Assembly: GCA_946538495.1 (NCBI GenBank)
Contig: CAMNGP010000001.1
Span: 57,156 to 121,155 of the forward strand
From: an uncultured Candidatus Saccharibacteria bacterium
GTDB lineage: Bacteria; Patescibacteriota; Saccharimonadia; Saccharimonadales; Saccharimonadaceae
Direction of reading: 5' to 3'
Length of the DNA stretch: 64,000 nucleotides
Shown in pieces: positions 50,199 to 58,442 of the stretch (position 1 is its first letter; the number at the start of each line of letters is the position of its first letter). Made by a program: the position numbers and the translations under genes. The notes beneath the pieces were generated by a model. That model saw nothing but the letters and a program-made list of their open reading frames with translations. It was not told the origin of the DNA and made no database searches.

Positions 50199-51413
50199 AT
50201 GAGATTATCGAAAACTTTTGTCAAAACATTACGAGAGGCCCCAAAAGACGAAACTGCTCGCAACGGGCAATTATTAGTGAGGGCTGGTTTTATTAACAAG
50301 GAAATGGCCGGAGTATATGATTATCTGCCGCTCGGACTTCGTGTAATTGAGAACATCAAGAATATCGTTAGAGAAGAAATGAACAATATTGGCTGCGAAG
50401 AATTACTACTGACGGCCTTGCAGAACCCTGAACCTTGGGAAAAAACTGGCAGATTTAGCGATAAAGAAGTAGACGTGTGGTTTAAGACTGAACTCGCAAG
50501 TGGCGGAATGTTGGGCCTAGCGCCTACCCACGAGGAGCCAATTACCACATTGATGAAAACCTATATTTCAAGCTACAAAGATTTGCCGGTTTATGTTTAT
50601 CAATTCCAAACCAAATTCCGAAATGAGCTAAGGGCAAAATCTGGCATCTTGAGAGGTCGCGAGTTCCTGATGAAAGATCTTTACAGTTTTCATACAACAG
50701 AAAAGGACCTTGATGATTTCTACAAAAAGGTTGAGCGAGCTTACATGAATGTGTTTGAGCGACTCGGACTAGGCGAAGACACAATTGAAACTTTTGCATC
50801 GGGTGGTATGTTTTCTAAGTATTCACACGAATTCCAGACTTTACTACCCGTAGGCGAAGACACGGTTTATTATAATGCAGATAAAACCATTGCCGTCAAT
50901 AAAGAGGTTATGAACGATGAAACTCTAAAGGATTTGAATCTTAAAAGAGAAGAATTAACTGAGGGCCCCGCAGCCGAAGTTGGCAACATCTTTAAGCTTA
51001 AATTGAAATATTCGGAGCCATTAGGGCTAAAATATATTGATAAGAACAATGAGCAAAAAACAGTCTGTATGGGTTGCTACGGAATTGGAATTTCTCGCTT
51101 AATGGGTGTAGTTGCCGAAAAGTTTGCCGACGACAAAGGTCTAGTATGGCCAGAATCGATTGCGCCATTTAAATACTATTTGGTTGGCATCGGCGAAAAG
51201 GGAATGGAGCAGGCCGAAGAATACTACAAGGCGCATCAGGACGAAGTCTTGTTTGATGATCGCGACATTAGACCAGGCGAAAAATTCGCAGATGCAGAAC
51301 TAATGGGCATACCTTATCGGGTCGTGATTTCCGACAAGACTTTAGCTACTGGGTCGGCAGAAATTACCAATCGCCAAACTGGTGAAACTAAGTTAATAAA
51401 AGTACTTGACTAG
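50199..51413 (+). CDS. proS: Prolyl-tRNA synthetase, short form without editing insertion
   Basis: Charges tRNA-Pro. The 404-residue protein has class II motif 1 (GVYDYLPLGLRVIENI), motif 2 (FRNELRAKSGILRGREFLMKDLYSFH) and motif 3 (CYGIGISRLMGVVAE), then an anticodon-binding domain. The INS editing domain between motifs 2 and 3 is missing, as in the short alphaproteobacterial type. The start is 50199, 6 bases after TATAAT (50187-50192); an upstream in-frame ATG lies before the promoter. Confidence 0.95.
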   Translation: MRLSKTFVKTLREAPKDETARNGQLLVRAGFINKEMAGVYDYLPLGLRVIENIKNIVREEMNNIGCEELLLTALQNPEPWEKTGRFSDKEVDVWFKTELASGGMLGLAPTHEEPITTLMKTYISSYKDLPVYVYQFQTKFRNELRAKSGILRGREFLMKDLYSFHTTEKDLDDFYKKVERAYMNVFERLGLGEDTIETFASGGMFSKYSHEFQTLLPVGEDTVYYNADKTIAVNKEVMNDETLKDLNLKREELTEGPAAEVGNIFKLKLKYSEPLGLKYIDKNNEQKTVCMGCYGIGISRLMGVVAEKFADDKGLVWPESIAPFKYYLVGIGEKGMEQAEEYYKAHQDEVLFDDRDIRPGEKFADAELMGIPYRVVISDKTLATGSAEITNRQTGETKLIKVLD

Positions 51414-51434
51414 TCAGTAGTTTTTAGGTACACT
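51406..51434 (+). promoter_or_regulatory. greA promoter overlapping the proS stop
   Basis: TTGACT (51406-51411), a 17-base spacer and TACACT (51429-51434). The -35 box includes part of the proS stop codon. Confidence 0.65.
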
Positions 51435-51462
51435 GTTCTAAGACTTAAGTGGGGATATAATT

Positions 51463-51909
51463 ATGATTAAAAAAAATATCAGTTTGACTGCCGAAGGCAA
51501 AAAAGAATTAGAAAACGAATTAAATGAATTGATTAAGGGTCGCCCAGCGATTGCCGAAAAAATTGCGACCGCCAGGGCTTTTGGTGACTTATCAGAAAAC
51601 GAAGAGTATAGCTCTGCACGTAACGAACAAAAAATGGCCGAGAGTCGAATTTTAGAAATCCAGGACATTCTAAAGAACGCAAAAGTAATCCGCGGTGGCA
51701 AAAGAGACAAGGCTGTTTTAGGGGCAACCGTGGCGCTTGATATGGGTGGACGTAAAATGGAATATACCCTCGTGGGACCCACCGAGGCAAATCCACTCGA
51801 AGGGAAGATTTCTAATGAATCGCCAATCGGGAAGGCAGTTTTTGGGCGCAAAGCTGGCGACACATTCGAGTTTAATGGCAAAAAAGTCAAGATTATAGAC
51901 ATAAAATAG
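51463..51909 (+). CDS. greA: Transcription elongation factor GreA
   Basis: Stimulates cleavage of backtracked RNA by RNA polymerase. The 148-residue protein has an N-terminal coiled coil with the acidic tip (ATARAFGDLSENEEYSSARNEQ) and a C-terminal FKBP-like domain (TVALDMGGRKMEYTLVGPTEANP, GNESPIGKAVFGRKAGD-like end). Length is normal. A GGGGA at 51451-51455 is the likely ribosome binding site. Confidence 0.95.
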   Translation: MIKKNISLTAEGKKELENELNELIKGRPAIAEKIATARAFGDLSENEEYSSARNEQKMAESRILEIQDILKNAKVIRGGKRDKAVLGATVALDMGGRKMEYTLVGPTEANPLEGKISNESPIGKAVFGRKAGDTFEFNGKKVKIIDIK

Positions 51910-51966
51910 TTAATCTGTTCGCGGTTCGCTTCGCGCCAATAAGAATTTTATGTTATAATATAAGAC

Positions 51967-53424
51967 ATGTTACTTGAAGACTATAGAAACGAAAGATTAA
52001 AGAAACTAAAAGAAATTGAAGAGCGCGGCATCGATCCGTACCCTGCAAAATCGCACCGCAATTGCAAAATTGTTGAGGTGATAGATCATTTCGACGAAAA
52101 ACAAGGCCAAGAGGTTTGCGTTGTTGGCAGAATTACCGCTATTAGATCGTTTGGTAAGTTAGTGTTTATTAAGCTACGTGATTATACTGGCGAGGTGCAG
52201 ATATTCATGAAGAGCACTGCCGACAAAACGCCAGAAGGCCTGTTTGGCGCAAAAGAGATTAAGCTGCTAGACATTGGTGACTTTATTGAGGCGACCGGCA
52301 AGATTGATAAGACTCAAACTGGCGAGATTTCAGTTTTTGCCAATTATGTTAGATTGCTAACAAAATCACTGCGTCCTTTGCCAGAAAAATTCACCAACAA
52401 GGAAGAACGCTATCGCCGACGCTACGTAGATATGAATGTGAATCCGGAAGTGCGCGAACGCCTAGTGCGTAGATCAAAATTTTGGCAGGCCACACGCGAT
52501 TTTATGAACAAGCATGGTTTCATTGAGATAAATATTCCGGTCTTAGAGCACACTACCGGTGGCGCCGATGCTGAGCCATTCGTAACCCATATGAATGCCC
52601 TTGATGAAGATTTTTATCTAAGAATTTCGCACGAGTTGCCTCTCAAGCGCTTACTGGGTGGTGGATTCGAAAAAGTCTACGATATTGGACCAAGATTTCG
52701 CAATGAGGGCGTAGACGATGAGCATTTGCCAGAACATATTGCTTTTGAGTCTTACGCCGCATACGAAAACTACGAAGATGGCATGAAATTATACGAAGAA
52801 ATGATTAAATACGTCGCCAAAGAGACTTGGGGCACGCTAAAGTTTAATGTAAATGGGTTTAATATTGACTTAGACTGTGAGTGGCCACGTATCAAATATG
52901 CAGACCTACTGAAAGAAAAATTTGATGTTGATGTGTTTAACCCCGATCGTGAACAGTTAGTAAAAATCCTAAAGGATAACGGGGTAGAAACTAATTATGA
53001 CGCTCCAGACGCCAGGTTAATTGATAACGTTTGGAAGTTAATTCGCAAAAATTCAGCTGGGCCATACTGGCTAATTGAGGAGCCTTTAAGCTTATCGCCT
53101 CTAGCAAAAAAATCTGCAACTAACCCTCTCGTGACAGAGCGCTTCCATCCAATTATTGCTGGCACTGAAATGGGGAATGGTTACTCCGAGCTAAATAATC
53201 CGATTGATCAAATGGAACGCTTCGAAGAACAACAAGCCGCGCGTGACGCTGGTGACGACGAAGCACAGATGATGGATGTAGATTTTGTCGAAATGCTAGA
53301 ATACGGTATGCCTCCGGCTTGCGGCTGGGGTAATTCAGAGCGTAATTTCTGGCTGCTTGAGGGCGTGCCAGGACGTGAGGCGGTGCCGTTTCCGACTATG
53401 CGCAAGATCGAAGAGTCTGAGTAA
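51967..53424 (+). CDS. lysS: Lysyl-tRNA synthetase, class II
   Basis: Charges tRNA-Lys. The 485-residue protein has an N-terminal OB fold (about 55-145, VCVVGRITAIRSFGKLVFIKLRDYTGEVQIFM), class II motif 1 (FMNKHGFIEINIPVLEHTTGGADAEPF), motif 2 (DIGPRFRNEGVDDEHLPEHIAFESYAAY, split here by a short insertion) and a C-terminal motif 3-like region. The start is the ATG 7 bases after TATAAT (51954-51959). The stop is followed directly by a palindromic element. Confidence 0.96.
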   Translation: MLLEDYRNERLKKLKEIEERGIDPYPAKSHRNCKIVEVIDHFDEKQGQEVCVVGRITAIRSFGKLVFIKLRDYTGEVQIFMKSTADKTPEGLFGAKEIKLLDIGDFIEATGKIDKTQTGEISVFANYVRLLTKSLRPLPEKFTNKEERYRRRYVDMNVNPEVRERLVRRSKFWQATRDFMNKHGFIEINIPVLEHTTGGADAEPFVTHMNALDEDFYLRISHELPLKRLLGGGFEKVYDIGPRFRNEGVDDEHLPEHIAFESYAAYENYEDGMKLYEEMIKYVAKETWGTLKFNVNGFNIDLDCEWPRIKYADLLKEKFDVDVFNPDREQLVKILKDNGVETNYDAPDARLIDNVWKLIRKNSAGPYWLIEEPLSLSPLAKKSATNPLVTERFHPIIAGTEMGNGYSELNNPIDQMERFEEQQAARDAGDDEAQMMDVDFVEMLEYGMPPACGWGNSERNFWLLEGVPGREAVPFPTMRKIEESE

Positions 53425-53528
53425 GAGTTTTAGATATTTACTTTCAGGACACGCTGGGACGCGTCCCAAGGGGCGTTCAAGGCCGCTCGGCCAAGCTTAT
53501 GGTCCTGAAGGCAAATATCCTAAAACTC
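53425..53528. repeat. Palindromic element with hairpin core, copy 2
   Basis: The outer arms (53425-53450 and 53502-53528) are inverted repeats with a few mismatches. A first hairpin is GGGAC-GC-GTCCC (53456-53467). The core at 53478-53511 holds GGCC-GCTC-GGCC, then AAGCTTA and GTCCT, and matches the core at 32721-32754. It fills the space between the convergent lysS and DUF167 genes, and its right arm encodes the last residues of the DUF167 protein. Confidence 0.75.
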
Positions 53529-53735
53529 TATAATTTTACTTTTTGATTTAGCACCACGAATAATTTTAATGGAAGTTTTTGGGACTTTGTAATATTTTGA
53601 GAGTAGCTTGATTAATGCATCATTGGCCTTACCGTCGTGGGCTTTGGCGCGAAGATAAATAGTTAATTCGCCTTCGTTTGTTTCGATAATTTTCTCTTGG
53701 CTGCTGCCTGGTTTTACCGTAATTGCGTATCTCAT
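53520..53735 (-). CDS. DUF167 / YggU-family protein
   Basis: A 71-residue protein. [42 protein letters not shown] and [16 protein letters not shown] match DUF167 throughout. Function is unknown. The start at 53735 is 6 bases from the minus-strand TATAAT (53742-53747). It is divergent from uvrB with 22 bases between start codons. The final codons lie inside the right arm of a palindromic element. Confidence 0.88.
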   Translation of the reverse strand: MRYAITVKPGSSQEKIIETNEGELTIYLRAKAHDGKANDALIKLLSKYYKVPKTSIKIIRGAKSKSKIIEF

Positions 53736-53741
53736 GACTAT

Positions 53742-53751
53742 ATTATATAAT
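53742..53751. promoter_or_regulatory. Overlapping divergent -10 boxes of the DUF167 gene and uvrB
   Basis: The palindrome ATTATATAAT contains TATAAT on the plus strand (53746-53751, 6 bases before the uvrB ATG) and on the minus strand (53742-53747, 6 bases before the DUF167 ATG). The plus -35 TTGCGT (53723-53728) and a minus TTGAAC (53766-53771) each lie in the opposite gene's coding sequence. Confidence 0.7.
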
Positions 53752-53757
53752 AATAGA

Positions 53758-55857
53758 ATGGCAAAGTTCAAATTAGTGTCAAAATACCAGCCAACTGGCG
53801 ATCAGCCCGCTGCGATTAAACAGCTCGTAGAAGGCATTAATAGTGGCGTACATGAACAAACTTTGCTAGGCGTGACTGGGTCTGGCAAGACTTTTACCAT
53901 GGCTAACATCATTGAACAAACCCAGCGTCCGACCTTGATTCTGGCTCATAATAAAACTTTGGCCGCCCAATTATACTCTGAATTCCGCGACTTCTTTCCT
54001 GAAAATGAGGTGCATTATTTTGTATCGTATTTTGATTATTACCAGCCTGAAGCATATATTGCCTCCACGGATACTTATATCGAAAAGGATTCGGCAATTA
54101 ATGATGAGATTGACAGATTACGACATGGCGCAACCGAGGCCTTGCTCACAAGACGCGACGTCATTGTAGTATCATCCGTATCATGTATCTATGGCATTGG
54201 TTCACCTGCGCATTACGAAGAAATGTCACTACCGATGTGGCGAACAAAATCTGGCTGGATAACTGGACAGGAGCAGACTGAGCCCAGCGTGCCCTTCGGG
54301 CACGCTCCGGGCCGCTCTGGCCAAGTCCTTACGTCCCTTAGGTCAACTGGGGCTCAGTCTGCTCCTGCCCGAGTTACGCAATTGGATTTTATTCGTCGCC
54401 TTGTCGGAATGCAATATCATCGCAATGATTTGGCGTTTGAGCGAGGTAATTTTCGCGTGATGGGCGATACGATAGACCTTTATCCAGCCAATGGGGAATA
54501 TGCATATCGGTTTGAGTTCGGATTTGATACCTTAGAAGAAGTAAAAATCGTAGATCCGTTAACCTTTGCCGTGAGAGAAAGGCCAGATCACATACATATC
54601 TTTCCTAATACTCACTATGCTACGCCAATGGATCAACTAGAAAAAGCCCTGACAACGATTCGGGCAGAATTTGATGATAGATTGAAGTATTTCGAGAAGC
54701 ACCAAAAGTATCTAGAGGCACAAAGATTATCTCAACGCACCAAATATGATTTGGAAATGTTGAAAGAAACTGGCTTTGTAAAGGGTATTGAAAACTATTC
54801 CAGGCATCTAGACGGGCGAAAACCCGGCGAGCCACCGTCAACTCTACTAGATTTCTTTCCAAAGGATTTCTTGTTGATTGTTGATGAGTCTCACATGACT
54901 TTACCGCAAGTACGCGGTATGTATAATGGCGACCATGCGCGCAAGGTAGCACTGGTAGACTATGGTTTTCGCTTGCCGTCTGCTTTAGACAACCGCCCAC
55001 TTACTTATGGTGAGTTCCAGAAGCATATAAACCAGGCAGTTTACGTATCAGCTACGCCAGGAGAGTATGAACTTGAAGTTTCACCAAAACCAGCCGAACA
55101 AGTGATTCGTCCAACCGGACTTTTGGATCCCGAAATTGAGGTACGTTCGTCGGATGGACAAATTGATGATTTGATGGAGGAGATCGATAAGCGCATCGCA
55201 AAGGGCCAAAGAACGTTAATTACAACCCTCACCAAGCGTATGGCTGAAGATTTAACGGACCATTTGAAGGAACGCGGAGTTAAAACTGCTTATATCCACT
55301 CGGATATCGACACCCTGGAGCGTGGCGATATTTTGCGAGATTTACGCGCTGGCGTATACGATGTGCTGGTTGGGATTAACCTGTTGCGCGAGGGGTTGGA
55401 TTTGCCAGAGGTATCACTAGTGGCGATTTTGGATGCAGATAAAGAAGGGTTTTTACGCTCTGAGTCGGCCTTAATTCAAACGATCGGACGGGCGGCGCGT
55501 CACGAAGAAGGCAAAGTAATAATGTATGCAGATTATATTACCGAGAGTATGGAAAAAGCCATCAGCGAGACCAACCGAAGGCGCGAGATTCAAAAAGCAT
55601 ATAACGCCGAGCATGGCATTACGCCCCATTCAGTTAAGAAGGAAATTTCGGCAGGACTACGTGCAATTATTCCAGAAAAAGAGAAGGAAAATAAGCTGGA
55701 TATTAAGCGGATTCCAAAAGATGAACTACCGGCACTAATTAAACAGCTCTCTTCCGAGATGCAACTAGCGGCAGCCAATCTTGAGTTTGAACGCGCGGCG
55801 GCGTTACGTGACGAAGTAGAGAGAATCAAAGATTTTATGAATGGTGGCAAAAGGTAA
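53758..55857 (+). CDS. uvrB: UvrB excinuclease subunit with an in-frame palindromic insertion
   Basis: Damage-verifying helicase of nucleotide excision repair, 699 residues. [12 protein letters not shown] (Walker A, near 38), [15 protein letters not shown] (beta-hairpin), [35 protein letters not shown] and a C-terminal UVR motif are present. After EEMSLPM the usual dozen residues before [14 protein letters not shown] are replaced by about 45 extra residues encoded by a palindrome (residues about 168-206). The start is 53758, 6 bases after TATAAT; the longer frame would begin before the promoter. Confidence 0.96.
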   Translation: MAKFKLVSKYQPTGDQPAAIKQLVEGINSGVHEQTLLGVTGSGKTFTMANIIEQTQRPTLILAHNKTLAAQLYSEFRDFFPENEVHYFVSYFDYYQPEAYIASTDTYIEKDSAINDEIDRLRHGATEALLTRRDVIVVSSVSCIYGIGSPAHYEEMSLPMWRTKSGWITGQEQTEPSVPFGHAPGRSGQVLTSLRSTGAQSAPARVTQLDFIRRLVGMQYHRNDLAFERGNFRVMGDTIDLYPANGEYAYRFEFGFDTLEEVKIVDPLTFAVRERPDHIHIFPNTHYATPMDQLEKALTTIRAEFDDRLKYFEKHQKYLEAQRLSQRTKYDLEMLKETGFVKGIENYSRHLDGRKPGEPPSTLLDFFPKDFLLIVDESHMTLPQVRGMYNGDHARKVALVDYGFRLPSALDNRPLTYGEFQKHINQAVYVSATPGEYELEVSPKPAEQVIRPTGLLDPEIEVRSSDGQIDDLMEEIDKRIAKGQRTLITTLTKRMAEDLTDHLKERGVKTAYIHSDIDTLERGDILRDLRAGVYDVLVGINLLREGLDLPEVSLVAILDADKEGFLRSESALIQTIGRAARHEEGKVIMYADYITESMEKAISETNRRREIQKAYNAEHGITPHSVKKEISAGLRAIIPEKEKENKLDIKRIPKDELPALIKQLSSEMQLAAANLEFERAAALRDEVERIKDFMNGGKR
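54260..54375. repeat. Palindromic insert within uvrB, copy 3 of the element family
   Basis: The arms 54260-54287 and 54347-54375 are inverted repeats including an exact 18-base match (CAGGAGCAGACTGAGCCC and its complement). Inside are the hairpin GCGTGCCC-TTCG-GGGCACGC-like stem (54288-54304) and a GGCC-GCTC-TGGCC hairpin followed by AAG and GTCC (54310-54337), as in copies 1 and 2. The frame remains open, so the element is translated. Confidence 0.8.
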
Positions 55858-55892
55858 TTATTGCCGAGTTTTGTTCGGGAATTGTTCGGTTG

Positions 55893-56018
55893 TACGCTAG
55901 ATGTGGCACATAACGCTAGATATAGCGTAGGGTGGCTACTATATATTATATATAGCGTGGTATACCTTAAGTTACTGTTAAGCTATAACACTAGGTCACC
56001 GCCAGAGCTACCACCTGA
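55893..56018 (-). repeat. Shared 3' flank of the second FISUMP gene
   Basis: Read on the minus strand this follows the stop codon of the FISUMP gene at 56019. It matches 31535-31660 from the stop region through the CTAGC-rich block. The two copies are inverted relative to each other and about 24 kb apart. Confidence 0.75.
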
Positions 56019-57422
56019 CTACCACTGAAGTGTAGAAGTAACGGGGCGAGCAACACAACGAACAGAATGACCATATTCACGGTCGTCGAAGGCGGTAGGA
56101 TTAGCAAGGTTGTCCATATTAAAAGCGGCGCTGAATGATGTGGCCTCGTCTTCTATGACGGAGGATTCTGCGACGGGAGACCAGAAATAACCACTCGAGC
56201 CAAACACCGAGAAGGAACCACTCCAATCGCCAGTAGGGGCAAAATAGGCAGGCGAGCCAGTAATGGCGGAAATATCACTGAATTCATGACTATTATTATC
56301 GTATCCATATTCTCTCCATAATGAAAAGAAAGTATCTTCGCCGATGCCCGCCCGTGGTAAAGTCCAGCCAGATGGGCAGATAGATTGGTCTACTAAGGCT
56401 GTAGTAGTATACGCCGAGGAGCTATTCATTGCCACCGCTGCTGTCCAGTTATAGTAATTACCTAAATGATAGTGTGAATTGCCGGATGATACTGGGGTAG
56501 AATCATTCGCAATGCCACTCCAATATAAAGTACCTGGGTCATAAGACTCTGGAGCAGCAATAGAGCCATTCCAGGTGGTGGTTGTATATGTAGAAGTACT
56601 CGGAGTCCAATTGGCTGAAATATCGGTATCTTGCGGAGTGTAGGTTCTAGTAGAATCTATATCATGATCTAGATTTTGGGTCATCCAAAGGTTCCCATCA
56701 GCAAGTCTAGCTACGGTATATGTTTTGTCGTCCCTACTGTCTATGGCGGTAATTTCAGAACCGGCGGTAACGGAGCCTCCCCAAGTAGCAACGTCTTGCA
56801 TGTAATAAGTTGGATCAGGAGCAGCATTACTAGTTACCGTAAAATTAATCACATTATTATATTCACCAGAAGGTTGGGTATTAGAAGCTTTAGCACCGAT
56901 TTTAAATTGGAAGGAGGTAGTACCATTAGTATTAGATTCTTTTAAGGTCTTACCAGCTTCTGCTGTGTAGATTGGTAAACCTGAATAGTTAGCCCAAGTA
57001 TTACCATTATCAGAAATAGTATAGCCCCAAGTATTATCATTAGTTATATCAGCTAGGCTTGCATTAGTAGCTAGACTAGTAAAGGTACTACCAGTATTAC
57101 TTTTATGGTTTAGACTAGTATTACTAAAGGAAGGATTAGAATGGGTATTATCTCCTACCGTAGCAGTAACTACATAGCCAGTACTATTGTTGGAGGTAGC
57201 GGATACCGTGATAATGTTACTATCTGCTACAGTACCAGGAACTAGATTATTTATCCTAAGATCGGCAGAGGAGAGTGTAAGAATAATAGAAGAGTTAAAG
57301 GTAAATGAGACTGGGATGTCTTGTTGGTAGGTGAGGGCGGAGGTGGAGGGAACATTTGCCGCCGCAGACAACAAAAACAATCCTATTGCCGTGAATTTTA
57401 AAAATGTTTTCTTTTTATACAT
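56019..57422 (-). CDS. FISUMP-type exported surface protein (paralogue 2)
   Basis: A 467-residue secreted protein. The signal peptide (about 1-29) ends near STSALTYQQDIP. The Ser/Thr-rich beta domain (about 35-205) and the FISUMP domain (about 215-465) match paralogue 1 along the whole length, with clear conservation at LADGNLWMTQNLDHDIDST and at the C-terminus. Codons differ at many positions, so the duplication is not recent. AAGGAAA precedes the ATG. It lacks the long structured leader of paralogue 1. Confidence 0.8.
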   Translation of the reverse strand: MYKKKTFLKFTAIGLFLLSAAANVPSTSALTYQQDIPVSFTFNSSIILTLSSADLRINNLVPGTVADSNIITVSATSNNSTGYVVTATVGDNTHSNPSFSNTSLNHKSNTGSTFTSLATNASLADITNDNTWGYTISDNGNTWANYSGLPIYTAEAGKTLKESNTNGTTSFQFKIGAKASNTQPSGEYNNVINFTVTSNAAPDPTYYMQDVATWGGSVTAGSEITAIDSRDDKTYTVARLADGNLWMTQNLDHDIDSTRTYTPQDTDISANWTPSTSTYTTTTWNGSIAAPESYDPGTLYWSGIANDSTPVSSGNSHYHLGNYYNWTAAVAMNSSSAYTTTALVDQSICPSGWTLPRAGIGEDTFFSLWREYGYDNNSHEFSDISAITGSPAYFAPTGDWSGSFSVFGSSGYFWSPVAESSVIEDEATSFSAAFNMDNLANPTAFDDREYGHSVRCVARPVTSTLQW

Positions 57423-57509
57423 GTATTTCCTTTATGTTTATATTTTACCGCCCTTAGCCCCACGTAGTCAAGAGTTTATTTTTATATCTTTTCATGTTAT
57501 ATTATTATC

Positions 57510-58442
57510 ATGAATGCGGTGGGCATTGCTGAAATAGAATACATCAAAAAACGCATTAGATTGTGCGATTATCTATGTGTTGCCCAGCTTTTTTTGCAAG
57601 ATAATTTTTTATTAGAACGTCCACTTGAATTTAACGACATCAAACCAAGACTGCTTGGGCATTGGGGGACTTGCTACGGCATTAACGTGGTATACGCAAA
57701 TCTTAAAAATGCATTCGGTAAAGATTCTAATTTCAGTTTCATTCTAGGGCCAGGACATGGTTTTCCGGCGCTTAATGCGAACCTTTGGCTTGACGGTGAT
57801 TTAGAGAAGATCGACAAAAAGGCGACGCGTGATTATGCTGGATTAAAATATCTTTGCAGGTCTTTTTCTTGGCCTGATGGATTCCCAAGCCATGCCAGCC
57901 CGATAACTCCCGGAGTAATCACCGAGGGCGGTGAGCTGGGTTACGCCCTAGCAAATGCCTACGGGATGAGCTTGGGGCATCCAGAAAAGACTATTGCCGT
58001 GTTGATTGGTGACGGGGAACTAGAGACCGCAACCGCCATCGATTCGTTAAACTTGCACAACTTGTTGACTGGTTCGAACAACGGAAAGGTTTTACCTTTC
58101 CTACATCTAAATGGATATAAGATTTCGGCGCCGTCAATTTATGCTCGTAAATCGCAAAGAGAATTAAATGAGTTAATTCGTGGTTTTGGTTTTGCGTCAA
58201 TTTGGCTAGATGATAACAATCCAGAGGAATTCCAGGAAGCGCTAAATACCAACGAGAAAGCCCCCTTCTATATTCTAAAAACCGAAAAAGGCTTTGGCGG
58301 CCCCAATCGTCACCAAGACGCGCACCAAATTCCGCTCAAGAATGCTAGGACCGACATCAACGAGCTGGCTGTATTGGAAGAGTGGCTAAAATCCTATAAA
58401 ATTGACAAATTATTCAGCCGCGAGGAAGGAGTACTGATATGA
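57510..58442 (+). CDS. xfp: Phosphoketolase N-terminal half (split gene)
   Basis: A 310-residue protein equal to the thiamine-diphosphate PP domain of xylulose-5-phosphate/fructose-6-phosphate phosphoketolase. LLGHWGTCYGINVVYA, LGPGHGFPALNAN, GFPSHASPITPGVITEGGELGYALANAYG, VLIGDGELETATA (GDG cofactor motif) and LHLNGYKISAPS are conserved. Normally this is the first part of a single protein of about 800 residues. The next gene begins within its stop codon (ATGA). A TATATT box (57498-57503) lies 6 bases before the ATG. Confidence 0.9.
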   Translation: MNAVGIAEIEYIKKRIRLCDYLCVAQLFLQDNFLLERPLEFNDIKPRLLGHWGTCYGINVVYANLKNAFGKDSNFSFILGPGHGFPALNANLWLDGDLEKIDKKATRDYAGLKYLCRSFSWPDGFPSHASPITPGVITEGGELGYALANAYGMSLGHPEKTIAVLIGDGELETATAIDSLNLHNLLTGSNNGKVLPFLHLNGYKISAPSIYARKSQRELNELIRGFGFASIWLDDNNPEEFQEALNTNEKAPFYILKTEKGFGGPNRHQDAHQIPLKNARTDINELAVLEEWLKSYKIDKLFSREEGVLI

